DNA of 64,000 nt. Origin: Diploscapter coronatus (lineage: Eukaryota; Nematoda; Chromadorea; Rhabditida; Rhabditidae). The stretch lies in contig OZ038423.1 of NCBI GenBank assembly GCA_964036155.1, forward strand, positions 18,863,249-18,927,248, written 5' to 3'. The notes below the pieces were generated by a model. That model had not been told where the DNA came from and made no database searches. It saw nothing but the letters and a program-made list of their open reading frames with translations. Of this stretch, positions 49,401 through 61,100 are shown piece after piece; positions within the stretch are counted from its first letter, which is position 1; the number at the start of each line of letters is the position of its first letter. The position numbers and the translations under genes were made by a program.

Positions 49401-52400
49401 TGAAATTGGCAATCAACGACTGAACTATTAGTTCAATAAGCGTACATCTTTCATAGATTATTTCACATTTTCGTTCAGGCCCTATTTTTAATCCGTCTCA
49501 TCAAAGCGATACAAAATTATCATAATAGTTTATCCAGCATATTCTATACAGGAAGATGCCCTTCTCAAAACGCAAACGTAGCGGAAAAGATGAAGAGCGA
49601 TGTTGTCTTCCTGCTCGATACATCTGACTCTCAAAATGAAGATGGATTCCGAAAGGGTGTTATTTTGATACTCGAAACTGTTGACAAATTAAGAAATATC
49701 GGGCCGGAAGGAACTCAAGTTAGCAAAATGCAATTTTTAAGAATCCAATAAGAGTATCCTAGGTCTCATTAGTCCAATTTAATACTGAACCATATCTGGA
49801 GTTTTCGCTCCGAAAACATAACTGCAAGGAATGGCTGAAGAACGATATTGCTGACACTGAATACATGAATGTAAGAAAATGAGCTCAACGAATTTTTTTG
49901 ACTAACAACCTTTAGGGAGGATCAATGCTTGGAAAAGCGCTGAACCGAGTCGCCACATTTGCGTTCACAAGAAATCGAGTATGGTATTCTCTATGTAGGA
50001 TTCCGCAAGTTCCGGCCGCCTTTTGAGCCAAAAAATCCGTTATATTTTTTATTTATCATTAATTGGGAAATTTCACGAAAAATTTTCTCCAACGAATATT
50101 TAAATGAGTATTTGGGCGAAAGATTTGAACTTTAAAACACTGTAAAAAATAGCCCAGAACTGCTCTGGGATCATTTGAAGTTTGCTCGTCAAGTGAGTTT
50201 TACGCATTGTACATGTGTTTACCAGATTTAGGCAAGGCTTAAACCAGATCGTTCGAGCGTGCCCCCCTTAAGCCAAAATTCCCTGTCAAAGTATTGCCAC
50301 GTACCCCTTATGTATCAACTTTCCACAAAAAAGTTTTGATTTGCGTGCCCCTTCCTCTATCCTTCTTCGTTCTGGTTGAAAGTCTGGCTAGGCCTATTTT
50401 CCACTTACTCGAAAAAAATAATGTCCAATATAGCCCAGAGAAAATCATGACATTGTAGCTCAGAATCTTCTGCATATCCTAGTAAAACAATCAAAAAAGC
50501 AAATTATGAAAAATTAGACAACCGGTTTGAAAGTGAGTTTTCAAAAGTGCACAATACGCAAATTTTGATAGGAGCATCGGCTTGGAAAAATAGAAACAGC
50601 CCAACTCTTCCCAAAACAAGCCCAATTCAAATGGTATAAGTACCAAAACACAACATTAAAATTTGCAAAGTTACTTGCGAGTCCTATCTCTATGTCGAAA
50701 AAATGAACAAGGATTATATTCAGGGAGATCGACCAGATGCAAGAAATATTTTGGTGGTTTTGACGAGTGGAAGACTAGGAGATGAAGTGGAAAAACCGAT
50801 CGAAGTGAGTTATGATGGAAACATTTTTGCTGAACTTCTAATTTGTGGCATTTTGCACCCTCGTTTTCCCACAAGTTGCAACTTTTTTCGAACTCCTCAG
50901 AATCTCTGTTTTCACCGTTTTCTATCTTACGCTCTACAAGCTTATATCGCTAGGAAGCGTGTTTCTCTTCATAGCAGGGTGGCTAGTGAATAGCGAGTTA
51001 GATTTGTACCCTTTCTTGGACGATAAGCGAGAGATCGCCGGTTGGGAGAACGCAGAGAAGTGTGAAAAAGTTGCAATTTGCGGAAATCAGGAATATTGCA
51101 TGAGTAGGTTCCGCAAATACACTTCTCAAGACTGTTCTTATTAGGTAAAAGAAACCACATCTACGAACAGAAGTTGGTGTAACTTAGATGTTTGGATTAT
51201 TAAAAAATCTTCACGAACGCATTTTACCTTCTTAAATTTGCATGCATTGTGTGCTACGGGCCCGCTATGCATATAAGTATGTGAAACATAATGATGTTCG
51301 AAAATGAGCTCTTAGAAATTTCTTTTACTTTCATTCTTGTATGAGATGAGTTGTTTCCACTTCCGAAAATATTTCTTAATCCCATGCTACAAATGATGAT
51401 CCTTTCAGATTGCACAACAGCACAATATTTCCATCGTGACGATCGTGACTCACGACAATGGAGAAGGATTCGAGCATTTGAAGGGGTTACAGAATGAAAG
51501 ACACGAACTATATCTCTACGACTATCAGCTCGATTTAGGACAACTCCTGGCTGATAAAATCAGAAGTGAGTTACGCTGATAAAGAGTGACGTGGAGATAC
51601 AAAAATTTACAGGCATCGAAGGCAAAGATGAAGATTATGCAATCAGCAAAAACATGAAGCCACCATCCTTCGCGGATGCAAACATGCATCATGGAGGCAA
51701 GAAATTATAATTTGGCCATAGATACTCAACAAGTTCCAGAGTTTCCAATTGGAACCCAGATCGAGGAAATCACTCCATCCTCAACTTCGATGTCATCTAA
51801 CGGTGTCATTCAACTCGATTGCACTGCTTCTGGATTCAGAGTAACTAACATCAATAAATTTTAGTAAACCTTATGAAAATTTAGATTCAAATGAAACCAC
51901 TGGATAACTTCACAGGAATTGCTGTAGTCAAAGGACAAATTGATAACCCAGAATGCAGAAAGGTATTTTCGCAAACAGTAAAAATACACATGGGTTATGT
52001 TAACTATTCTTTGTGAAAGCTGTATGGTCTTGTTTTTGAGAAGGTTCTCCAATACTTACAAAGTGTCCATTAATGTATTGCACAGCTTTCATAGAATTTT
52101 TGGATAGGATTATCGTAGTCCATGATAGAACCAAATAGCAATAAAGGAAAAGAAATATTTTATAACTTGCACTAGTGGCTAAAATGACCGATAAAATTTA
52201 CAACAAAAAAAGATGGCATGCGCACTGTGTCATAGATATGGCATATTTGTAGAGAAACGAGATTTTCAAGATAACTTTCAATTTCATTTCGAATCGTTTC
52301 TCAATATTATGGCCTCACCATCATGAGCAATTGATAATGACGGTTACGAATCGGAATTTGACCCTAAATGTATTGAAAATGGATATTTTCTGACTGCAGA

Positions 52401-54115
52401 ATCTCCTCTCTAGCAAGATAATATATTTTTTGAAAGTGAACAAATATATCAGATACAAATGACATTCTCATCAAAATACGATTTAGACAATTCCGCTGAA
52501 TCATGAACCTGATCAGTTATTCGATATTTACATCAAATTCGATTCTTGTGGCGTGACTAGGACGGAATCGGTGAGATTATCATAAAATATTTATCAATAA
52601 CAACTTCACAGACTTCACCTGCTGGTACGAACATGACAATGCTCCTGCAAATGTTGTACAATGAGAGCCTCGTGACAGAATATGACAGAGCGTTTTTATT
52701 GCAATGTTTCGTAGGAAAGATACCAGACACTGACGTATTATCGACTAGTCTGGACGTTGAAAAGTTGCTGATAGCCGAGACAATTTCCTTGTCATCGATT
52801 CCACCAACGTGCACATACTCAATTCGACAAGACTCGCCACGAGGACCGATTGTAGAAAAGGCAGTGGTTGGTCAAACCGTCTACCACAGATGGGACTGCG
52901 ATGGAGGAGCATGTTCGTCAGAAAACCAAGTTCAATAAAAAGTTCACATTTCAGCTGCGAATAACGTATATGGGATGCTGATTCATAGCTGTTTCGCGAG
53001 TGATGATGTTGAGCAGAAATATCCGATAATTGATAGTCGAGGGTATGAAATTATTCTTTTTGAAAATGCAATATTGTTTCAGGTGTTCATCGGATCTTGC
53101 TCTATTAGCAGACCCAATTTATTCCGAAGAGACCCTGAGTGCTTTCGCAACAAGCCATGCTTTCGGATTCCAGGACAATATCAATCCCGAGTCATTGAAA
53201 TTCCATTGTAAGCTGAGTCTATGCACTCGAGATGGCGATCAATGTGAAGGAATAACAGTAAGCATAAATTTAGAGGACACAAGCGGAGTCAGCTCTTTGA
53301 AATAAAATTTTATCACGGATTTTTCGTACTCAATAGTTCTACATATTTTAATAGATATCTTGAAAAAGCGAAAGCAGACTTGGAATCTGCACGTCATGAC
53401 CATTACGAAGATATTGGTTTCATTGTCAAAACTCCGGTTTCGAAAAAAAAAATACGCTTGCATTTTCTACATAAATTGTTAATCGTTTCTCGTTCAAACA
53501 TAACAAACTTAGCCTCCAACGTGTGCTGCATCGAACCAGACAAGTCATGGGTTGCTGTTGCCTCGTCGAATGCAGCGTATCCACAGCCCTGCAATGGATG
53601 ATGCACTCACTTCTGCCCTCTCGACCAAAGTCAATCTGCTCTCTCCATTCACCAAGAACTTCCTGGGAAATCCAATATTCTTCTGGGTCATAGCTCTAGT
53701 CGTCGTTGCTATTGCCTGCGTGCCAGGTTTTACATGAAATGAGATATAATTTCATAACATTATCTTTAGCACTATTGACTCATTATTCATCAAATCGAAG
53801 TAGTGCAAGCAGTGCTGCAGGATCAGCCGAAAGTATGCAAAAAAAATAGCCAGAATAACCACGTTCTTCGGCTTTTCAGGCAATCAACCAGACCCCGAGC
53901 AAGCCTTGTCACTTTCCACAAGTCCTCCTCCTCCTCCTTCTACCTCAACAACAGCAACTCCATCAGTTCACCGTCAATCTGCTGATTTGGAATCTGGTCT
54001 GTCAAGTAGCACTTCCACAGCTAGAGCGCAGAGACAGCCCTTCCTCATTCATCCTCGATCCAATCCGAAATTGGAAGAATTTCTCAAAAGCTTCGATAGG
54101 TCCAAGTACGTTTAG
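40482..54115 (+). CDS. Large Thr/Pro-rich cuticlin-like protein with vWA and ZP domains
   Basis: Secreted or membrane matrix protein; nearest known arrangement is the vWA + ZP cuticlins (C. elegans CUT-6 type). Thirty-five exons, about 2,206 residues: 40482-40535, 40585-40710, 40776-40867, 40914-40968, 42269-42463, 42775-42902, 42949-43063, 43080-43216, 43656-43798, 43843-44111, 44204-44335, 44928-45212, 45604-46100, 46149-46284, 46324-46406, 46453-46767, 46813-46957, 47103-47335, 47379-47561, 47908-49176, 49217-49289, 49552-49718, 49763-49870, 49916-49978, 50724-50804, 51409-51565, 51613-51696, 51722-51840, 51885-51962, 52487-52570, 52612-52912, 52955-53042, 53083-53257, 53513-53726, 53880-54115. 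Signal peptide (NLLIFLLFFGSNLVVNA); Thr/Pro/Ser-rich region with TPWWENPE repeats and IWIFDTTT exons; vWA at about 1556-1750 with MIDAS DTSDS; ZP at about 1805-2060 ending PPTC; dibasic PRRMQR cleavage-like site; membrane helix (FFWVIALVVVAIACV); short tail. One base is missing from the frame in exon 16 (near 46503), and the intron after exon 27 is only 25 nt, GC-AG. Confidence 0.85.
41682..41962. repeat. Near-perfect long inverted repeat in intron 4 of the vWA/ZP gene
   Basis: Arms 41682-41735 and 41909-41962 are about 54 bp each and about 85-90% matched. The shared core is TACGCTGATAACGAATATCATG, split here as TACGCTGATAACG + AATATCATG. The loop is about 170 bp. The transcript could form a long hairpin; it could equally be a MITE. 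Confidence 0.8.
47621..47666. repeat. Short hairpin in intron 19 of the vWA/ZP gene
   Basis: GTGTATCGTTGCGC and, 16 bp on, GTGCAACGATATACAC are inverted matches with a 2-nt bulge. Confidence 0.5.
50224..50325. repeat. Dispersed repeat family 4, copy 2 (in vWA/ZP intron 24)
   Basis: Reverse orientation to 33545-33965, with only the two ends kept (CCAGATTTAGGCAAGGCTTAA and CCCTTAAGCCAAAATTCCCTG regions). Confidence 0.55.
51109..51260. repeat. Dispersed repeat family 1, copy B (in vWA/ZP intron 25)
   Basis: TTCCGCAAATACAC at one end and GCATTGTGTGCTACGGG at the other; the interior aligns with 1475-1672 (ACCACATCTACGAACAGA, GTTGGTGTAACTTAGAT, CACGAACGCATTTTACC). Confidence 0.7.
53271..53469. 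mobile_element. MITE family 5, copy 1 (in vWA/ZP intron 33)
   Basis: Begins TAGAGGACACAAGCGGAGTC and ends CGCTTGCATTTTCTA. Both ends and several interior blocks (ATTTTAT, GGATTTTTCG, ATATCTTGAAAA) match 60913-61169. Flanking TA at each end fits Tc1/mariner-type insertion. Confidence 0.65.
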
Positions 54116-54864
54116 GATAATTGTTTAGACAAGTCAATTTCGAGTTTTACAAGAATATTCATGCCAGAGACTTGGACTTATCATATTGCTTAAACTCTAG
54201 TCCCAAATATATTGTGTGCTTGGATCCTGATAGATAGGAATTTAGAGTTAATAATTATTTCTTAAATCGCTTATCATGTGCCATGATATATCATATTCAA
54301 AATAATTATTCAAGAGATCTGAAAATTTGTATAATTTTTACGATTGAATCTCTAAAGTGTTCTCAAGTCTTTCTAGAATCGCCTCAAAGTTTAGGTGCCT
54401 AAATGATTCCTCTTCTTTCATTGAATATTTCTGCCGGGCAATTTACTTATTTGCTTCTTTCATTTTACCAGCTCTTTCAAAATGACATATTATCGCCAAT
54501 TTCCATTACGGTCTCATAGGGTTCGATAGAATTTGAAAAAAAAAATCGAATTTAAAGCTATTTTCTGTAATCATTTTCAAATTCTATCGCACCAACTTAC
54601 ATATCAAAGTGCATTTGAAATCTTTTTGACGATTCACTTTATCGCATAATTGTTTTTCATCTTCAGTGATAAATTTTATATCAATTTCTTTAAAATAAAC
54701 AAGATACGAACTATCAATGATCATAATGTGTGACAATAATTTTCTAAATCCTAAAAGCAAGCGAATGATGATCGCCGATTGTTGCTTCAGTAATTCGCTA
54801 TGCAAACAAAGGAACTTCAAGAATTCACATCTAACTATTCATTTCAATTCCACATAATTTATGA
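54116..54864. other. Intergenic region between vWA/ZP and CNT-like genes
   Basis: AT-rich; no gene, repeat or RNA recognised. Confidence 0.6.
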
Positions 54865-57496
54865 ATGAATCGATTAGAAATTTATCGTAAAATTCGTCTA
54901 TTATTTACCGAATATCGTAGATGGTTTAAAATTTTTATATTCATATTTATCTTAGCCGTATTTCATGTCTATTTGGGTAAATTAGATCTTCCGATTTCTA
55001 AAAAATAATCTACGAATCAAAATTTTAGCGATTGCATGTGTGATCAATTTCAACCGAGCGCTACCGTTGTTATTCCTGACTATTATTTCCTGGACTTATT
55101 TCATTATGGCTAATCTGTTAATTCCACTATTTCGTAGAGCCTATATATTATTGAACTGCAAGATGCCAAAGCCTAATCCCGATTGGATTCCATTTTATAA
55201 GTGGTCAGTTTATTGTTGGTTAAAAGTTGAAATTGAATAACTTTTCATTTAAAGTCTATGGAACAGCTTTCCACTAGTGCTGATCAGTATATTTCTTATC
55301 TTCGATACTTCTGATGACCGAAAGAGGCTAATTTGTTTAGCTGGGATAGCAGGACTTTTAGCAACTCTTTACTTGTTCTGTATTGTAAAATCTCAGGTTA
55401 GTTTTTATCTAAAATAACAGACATTTCCGGACAGGTTTCATGGCAGACCGTTTGCTGGGGAGTTTCATTTCAATTCGCTTCCGGACTCGTTCTCATTCGT
55501 TGGAAATGGGTCAATCAACAACTTGTTGATGTCTACAAACTATGCGGTGAATTTATGCAGTATTTATCATTTGGAGGTTAGAAAGAATCGATAGTGAAGT
55601 AATCGTTTTGAACTCCTCAAGGTGACGGCATTTTCGGCTCATTATTTCAGCCAACAAACCCATGTGGTGCATTCAACGACACACTATTATCGGTAGGGCT
55701 CGTTTTAATGAATGAACTTATTCGAAAATATGAGTTCAGTATTTTCGAGAAATAATAGCATTCGGAGTCTTAGCTGCTTTCCTACACCATCTGAATATCA
55801 TCAGTGTGAGTTTATCAGTTCAGATTATTTCAATAGCAGATATTTTGCAGACTATTCTTCAAGCAATGTCATTTGTTACGGGAATTATCCTCGGCACAAC
55901 TTCCCTTGAATTATTTGCTGCAATTGCGAGCTCGTTATTGGGCATGGTCTGAACAATTTATAAGAAACCATTGATAATCATCATGAGTTTAGAAGGAATC
56001 AGTACTCCTCATAAATCAGTACTTGGATAAAATGACATCTTCAGAGCTGAATACTTTAATTACAGTTGGCTTATCCTCCGCATCAAGTCAGATTTTGCTC
56101 AATTACACCGATTTTGGAGTTAGTTCAAAGTATTCAGCGATTCAAAACTATTTCTTGCAATACGTATTCGATTCAGATATGCTATTTCTTGCAGTATTAT
56201 GTCCATAAGCAGCTCATTAGTTTGTGCAAAACTTGTCTATCCCGAAATCACTGATAATAACAAACATATTGATGAGAGATATCGAAGGTATTATCACAAG
56301 TCTAAACTGGTTTTTTTGTTGTATTCCACACTCATTTTTGAGAAGAAAGTAGGGAGGGAAGACAGGGGAAAAGGAAAAAAGTAGGTGTGGATCACAAGAG
56401 GCCGTCTAAATTATATGAATGATTCAATATTTAAAATCTAGACCCAACTCAATACCACTCGTGGAATGTCTCCTACAAGGAGCATTATCTACTGCAAAAG
56501 TTGCAATAGGCGTCTTGGCCTGTCTTGTTGCTTGCATTTCTTTATTATCAATGATTAGCGGAGTCATTGAATATCTGGGAATACTGATTGACTTTGATAG
56601 CTGGTCTTTGCAGGTACAGAATAATTTCAGTCTGCAATGAATTAGCCTTTTGCAGAGTTTATTTAGTCTCGTTATTTTTCCTGCTGCACTCCTGACAGGA
56701 ATAATAGATTCACCCGATGTAATGAGGTATTTTTCCCACTGAAATATTGTAAAACTGCACGGAAACAGATTATCCAAAATACTGGGTGCGAAGTTAGCAT
56801 TGAATGATATGGAGGCGATGAAAATATTTGGACGTATTATAACAGGAAATTCAAACTTTCTACATGTAAGGAATAAATACAGAAAGATCTAGGGAGGATG
56901 ATCGTCAGAAATTTCATGTGACCTGCCCCTGTAATTTCTTTAACAATTTTATATCCCCAGACTCAAATTTGCAAAAAAAAAATTACGCTACGCTCATAGC
57001 GTCAGATTAAATTTGGCTTCTGCGATCTACCTCGCATAGTTTATTTTCGTTTGACGAAGGTTCTTCCTAATTCTTAATTCGGATAAATTGTCAATAGACA
57101 AATCGACTGATTTCAGCCTCGTTCATTGGCCATCAGCTCCTTTGCTCTGTGCACCTTCCCCAGTCTCGCATCGTTATCCATCCAATTGGCTATGCTGAGT
57201 TAGTTTCCCGCGGTTCAGAATTCGATCTCCTCTGCTTTGCTTTCAGCAACTCTGACCCCTTCCCGCCGTCAGCTGTTTTGCCGTCTCGCTCCGCGGTCTC
57301 TGCTGGCCGCAGTCGTTTCTTCACTCCTTACTGCCTCTATGGCTGGTACTTATTACTCTTTGTCTTGTTTATCAGTTATTTACTCTTTAAAGGTCTTCTC
57401 ATCAAGAACCCCGAGTCGTGTTCTCCGTCTCCGCAAATATATCGATGTCTAAACATCACAACTGATAATCATTTTATGGGATTGTCAAATGGCTAA
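54865..57496 (+). CDS. Concentrative nucleoside transporter-like protein (SLC28/CNT family), divergent
   Basis: CNTs are sodium- or proton-coupled nucleoside importers of the plasma membrane. Fifteen in-phase exons give 558 residues: 54865-54976, 55029-55203, 55255-55396, 55435-55576, 55622-55692, 55740-55805, 55851-55946, 55993-56129, 56177-56287, 56442-56613, 56656-56726, 56769-56865, 57117-57198, 57247-57345, 57393-57496. Family blocks in order: NFNRALPLLFLTIISW, SWQTVCWGVSFQFASGLVLIRW, AFGVLAAFLHHLNII, GMKESVLLINQYLDKMTSSEL, SIMSISSSLVCAKLVYPE, VECLLQGALSTAKVA, SSFALCTFPSLASLSIQ, LTPSRRQLFCRLAPRSLLAA. Compared with remembered CNTs, GQTES is GMKES, GSSPIES is GTTSLEL, the GVEWQDS block is GIIDSPD, and ALCGFANIGS is ALCTFPSLAS, so several ligand- and ion-contacting residues are changed. 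No frame break is seen. The N-terminus is short and the start uncertain. AATAAA is at 57527-57532. Confidence 0.82.
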
Positions 57497-58180
57497 TCAA
57501 AATTTTTCGATAAATATGAAATAATCAATAAACTTGATCCTTGTGAAATAGAATGTCAGCATTTTCATTTTGATCGAATAGGCAACTATTATCACCTTTC
57601 CGAAGTTATTCTCAGTTCTTCTTTTCTTTATTCTTTCTCCGCCATTTCCACAAACTGTTGCGAATGGCATTCACCTCTTTCAACATCTTTACTGCTTATT
57701 TTCGTCAGTTTTTCTGTTATTACCTCGTCTGTCTTCATTTTTCCTTGTTTTTCACCAATTTCTTATCGCTCTCTTCTCATTTCTTTTCAGCCCATTAAAT
57801 GTGCCGGCCAAAGGGCAATCGTTCTCCATCTTTCCTCTCTCTAACTATGCCTTTTTATTATTTTCGATCAGCTATTCTCGAACGTTATTGAACGTATTGT
57901 TTATTTCGCGTTTTCGTTGCATTTCTGCGTTGTTTTTTCTCGTCTTTTTGCACCTTTATTGATGATTGTAAACTCCGTGAATTGATGTGAAAGTGATAGT
58001 TTATGAAGACGAAATTTAGAGACTGGAAAAGAATAAGTGAAAGAGGAGAGTGCATAGAATAAATAGTAAGTGATAAACTGATAATAGTAATTGACAGTTC
58101 ACTGCGGAGATAAGAGAGAGTCTACATACAGCGTGGTTAGTTGGGCGGTGTGTGTGCACTTGGACCTGTTCATTTATGGG
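57497..58180. promoter_or_regulatory. Intergenic region upstream of the NRF-6-type gene
   Basis: Pyrimidine-rich from about 57590 to 57960, then GA-rich just before the start codon. Presumed promoter and 5' untranslated region; no element identified. Confidence 0.4.
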
Positions 58181-61100
58181 ATGCCCCGATTGTCTCTAGC
58201 ACTTTCTCTCTTCCTGCTCCTTCCAGCCGCTGTCGTAGGTAAACATGAGTAGTAGTTGAATTGCATCAATCAATATTCATATTAGAGGCGTCACATTCGA
58301 TGGATCACTCTTCGAAGACACACAGAAAGGAGATGCAGAGGAGCACAAGGTAACAAAGAAAACATCAGTAGTCACTTTTAGCTAGTCAATTTTTATAGAT
58401 TCTGGGATCAATTTTCACAGATCATTGGCCCGACTCAAACAATCAACTCATCCTCGATCTCGACGTCTTCAAGCATTTCTTCAGCAAGGCAGAAGGGCTA
58501 AAGTCAGTAACTCAGTTTGAACTTTCGTAGAAGTTTCGATGATTTACTGCTAGTGTGTTGCCAATCAGACGGGAAGATAAGACAGTTCCATTTGTATCTC
58601 TCAAAATTGGGCTGCCTGCACTTTCGAGATAAAAAGCGACTAGAAAAAGTGGCAACGAGAAATGATTTATTTACCAGTGATAAAGAATAATCAGATTATG
58701 ATCCACTCTGATAGGGCAAATATTTTCCAATTATTGATCAAACCTGACATCTATTGGATAATGAAATAGAAAGTCCAGTTGCCTGAAAAAATGAGAAACA
58801 CAAGTATTATGATAAATCATGCCGAAGAAACATTTTTTCCCCATTTTTAAACTAGACCTTTGTTAATTTCAGAGACGATACAGCTCTTGGCAATGTGGAA
58901 GCAGTGAAATATGCACTGCGAGCAGTGGATGTTCTGGCCAGTCTGGACGTATCGATGCCCTGTGCAGCAGACATGTTCCATCTGGCCTACACGGCAGTCG
59001 AATATGCCACTCATGTGGAGGAACACCGCAACTGCTCTGACTGCGTCTGCACGCCGTTCTTCCAGCAGAAAAAGACCGAGCGACATTGGGTTTTTAATGT
59101 AGTCGATGCGATGGGCAAGGTGCCGGCTGGCATTTCGGGAGGTAACAATCTATGGGTCGGATCGTGGCACACTTGCAGGAAGATCAAAGTCAAGAAGAAC
59201 TACCAGGGGTATGAAATTTGACTGAAATGACTTAAAAATTCGACGTTTCAGACAATTATGGCGAGGTCAATATTGCATGGCCCACATTCACGCTTATGAA
59301 AGAGACAACCCATTGAGGACGATCGGCAATACAGAGCCTGTTGATGCCCATTGCTAGTGAGTAAAATTACCAACTCAACAATGTTTATAATATCGGGTCT
59401 TAACATAAGTTCCTGCTTACTTTTTCTTCCAAGGTTTTCCAAGATAGGCTCGAGTTAATGCCAAACGGGTTGTGATGTGTGGTAGATGAATGCTCTAACA
59501 TATGATATGTAGTCTTTCAATCCTTCAGCTTTAGTCTTTTTATGGAAGAGAGAAAATTTTAAAATGGAAATCATCGTCTGCAAGCAGCGAAAATGCATAG
59601 TCAATTGCATAAGTTCGAGAAGAAATTGCCAAACAAAAGAAGTGGATATTACGAGAAAACCTTTTAACCTATCATATTGTAGAGAAAGTCTAACCTATTA
59701 TAAGCTTTTGGCCAGACTCTGAAAGCTACTCTCGAGAAAAAGCGATCAGTAAAAAAATCTACTCGGAAAAATGACTACTCATTTCAAGGGCTCATATCCC
59801 CCAATTCTGTTAGATGGAGTATTTATACACCAGCTCAATAAGTTGCTGATAGCCATTCTATATGATCATTAAAATATCACCTATATTCGCTTTGTTTAAA
59901 AGTAGATAAAATTCCCATAAAATGGACAGGGGCTTATGTTAAGACCCGGTATTTTCCAGTAGAAACATTACTTCTGACGGACCAGCGACAAACGATGTCT
60001 GCTTCGCCCTGTTTCCTCTGTTGAATTTCGGTGTCTGTGTGCCTGACAGCTGCACAGAGTATGATGTGACGCGAATGCTCAAATTTGGTATATTTAATCC
60101 AGAAAACTCATCAATATTTTCAAATGTTCAGCGATTCGTGGGGCTGAAGGCGCACTGGGAACAGATTCGGTGTGCAATGTGACCGTGGAATGCAAAAGAG
60201 AAAACGAGGAGAACGCGATGAGCAACAACGGATTGGCCATGTTCGCACTGTAAGAAAGAAATTATACGACCAAACTATTATTTAATTAATGATCTTGCAG
60301 ATATCTGGTAATTGCAACTATTGTCATGATGATCTTCGGCTCTCTGTATGATATGCTCATCTACCAGAAGGAAATCGAAGGATTGTCAATGGCTGAGAAG
60401 AACAGAAGAGATGCTAAATCTTGTGAGTTTAACTCCTTGGTGAATCGTTCAATTATCGCATCTTCAGCAACTTTCTTGAAAGTTATTCTGGGATATTCAG
60501 TTTACAGAAATGGTTCAGAAATTCTGAAGACTTCAAATAAAGAAGTTAGTATTAGCGTTTACTCACCTCTGGACAACGGGCCGGTACGGTGTCGTAGCGG
60601 GTCCGTTTGCATTTACGGACAATAACTGGAGGAGGCTGGCTCGTGTTCACTAGTACCCGTAACAAATACGGATGAAAATCGACGAGTTTTCTCCAGTTAT
60701 CTCCCGCAACTATCAGTAAATGCAAACGGGCTCCCCGTACCAGCCCGTTGTCCAGGGGTAGAGTAGGTGAAATAAAGAACTCAACAATCACGATTTAGGG
60801 AGACATCGATTGCTTACACGGCATTCGTTTTCTGTCAATGTGCTGGATTATTTTAGGCCATACTTACTATTATTTGGGAACGAGTTTGACTACAGGTTAA
60901 TACAAATATACGTAGAGGGAGCAAGTGGAGTCAAATTTTCGAAGCGAATTTTATAGGACGATTTTTCGTCACCTAGAATATCTTGAAAATGAAGGGGTTG
61001 GGTTTAGTGGGTAAATTTTCTCTGCAAAGCTGTGGTCGAGGGATAGGTGAACAACCTCCCTTCTTTGATACCCCGCGAATTCGTGACAAAACCCCGTCAA

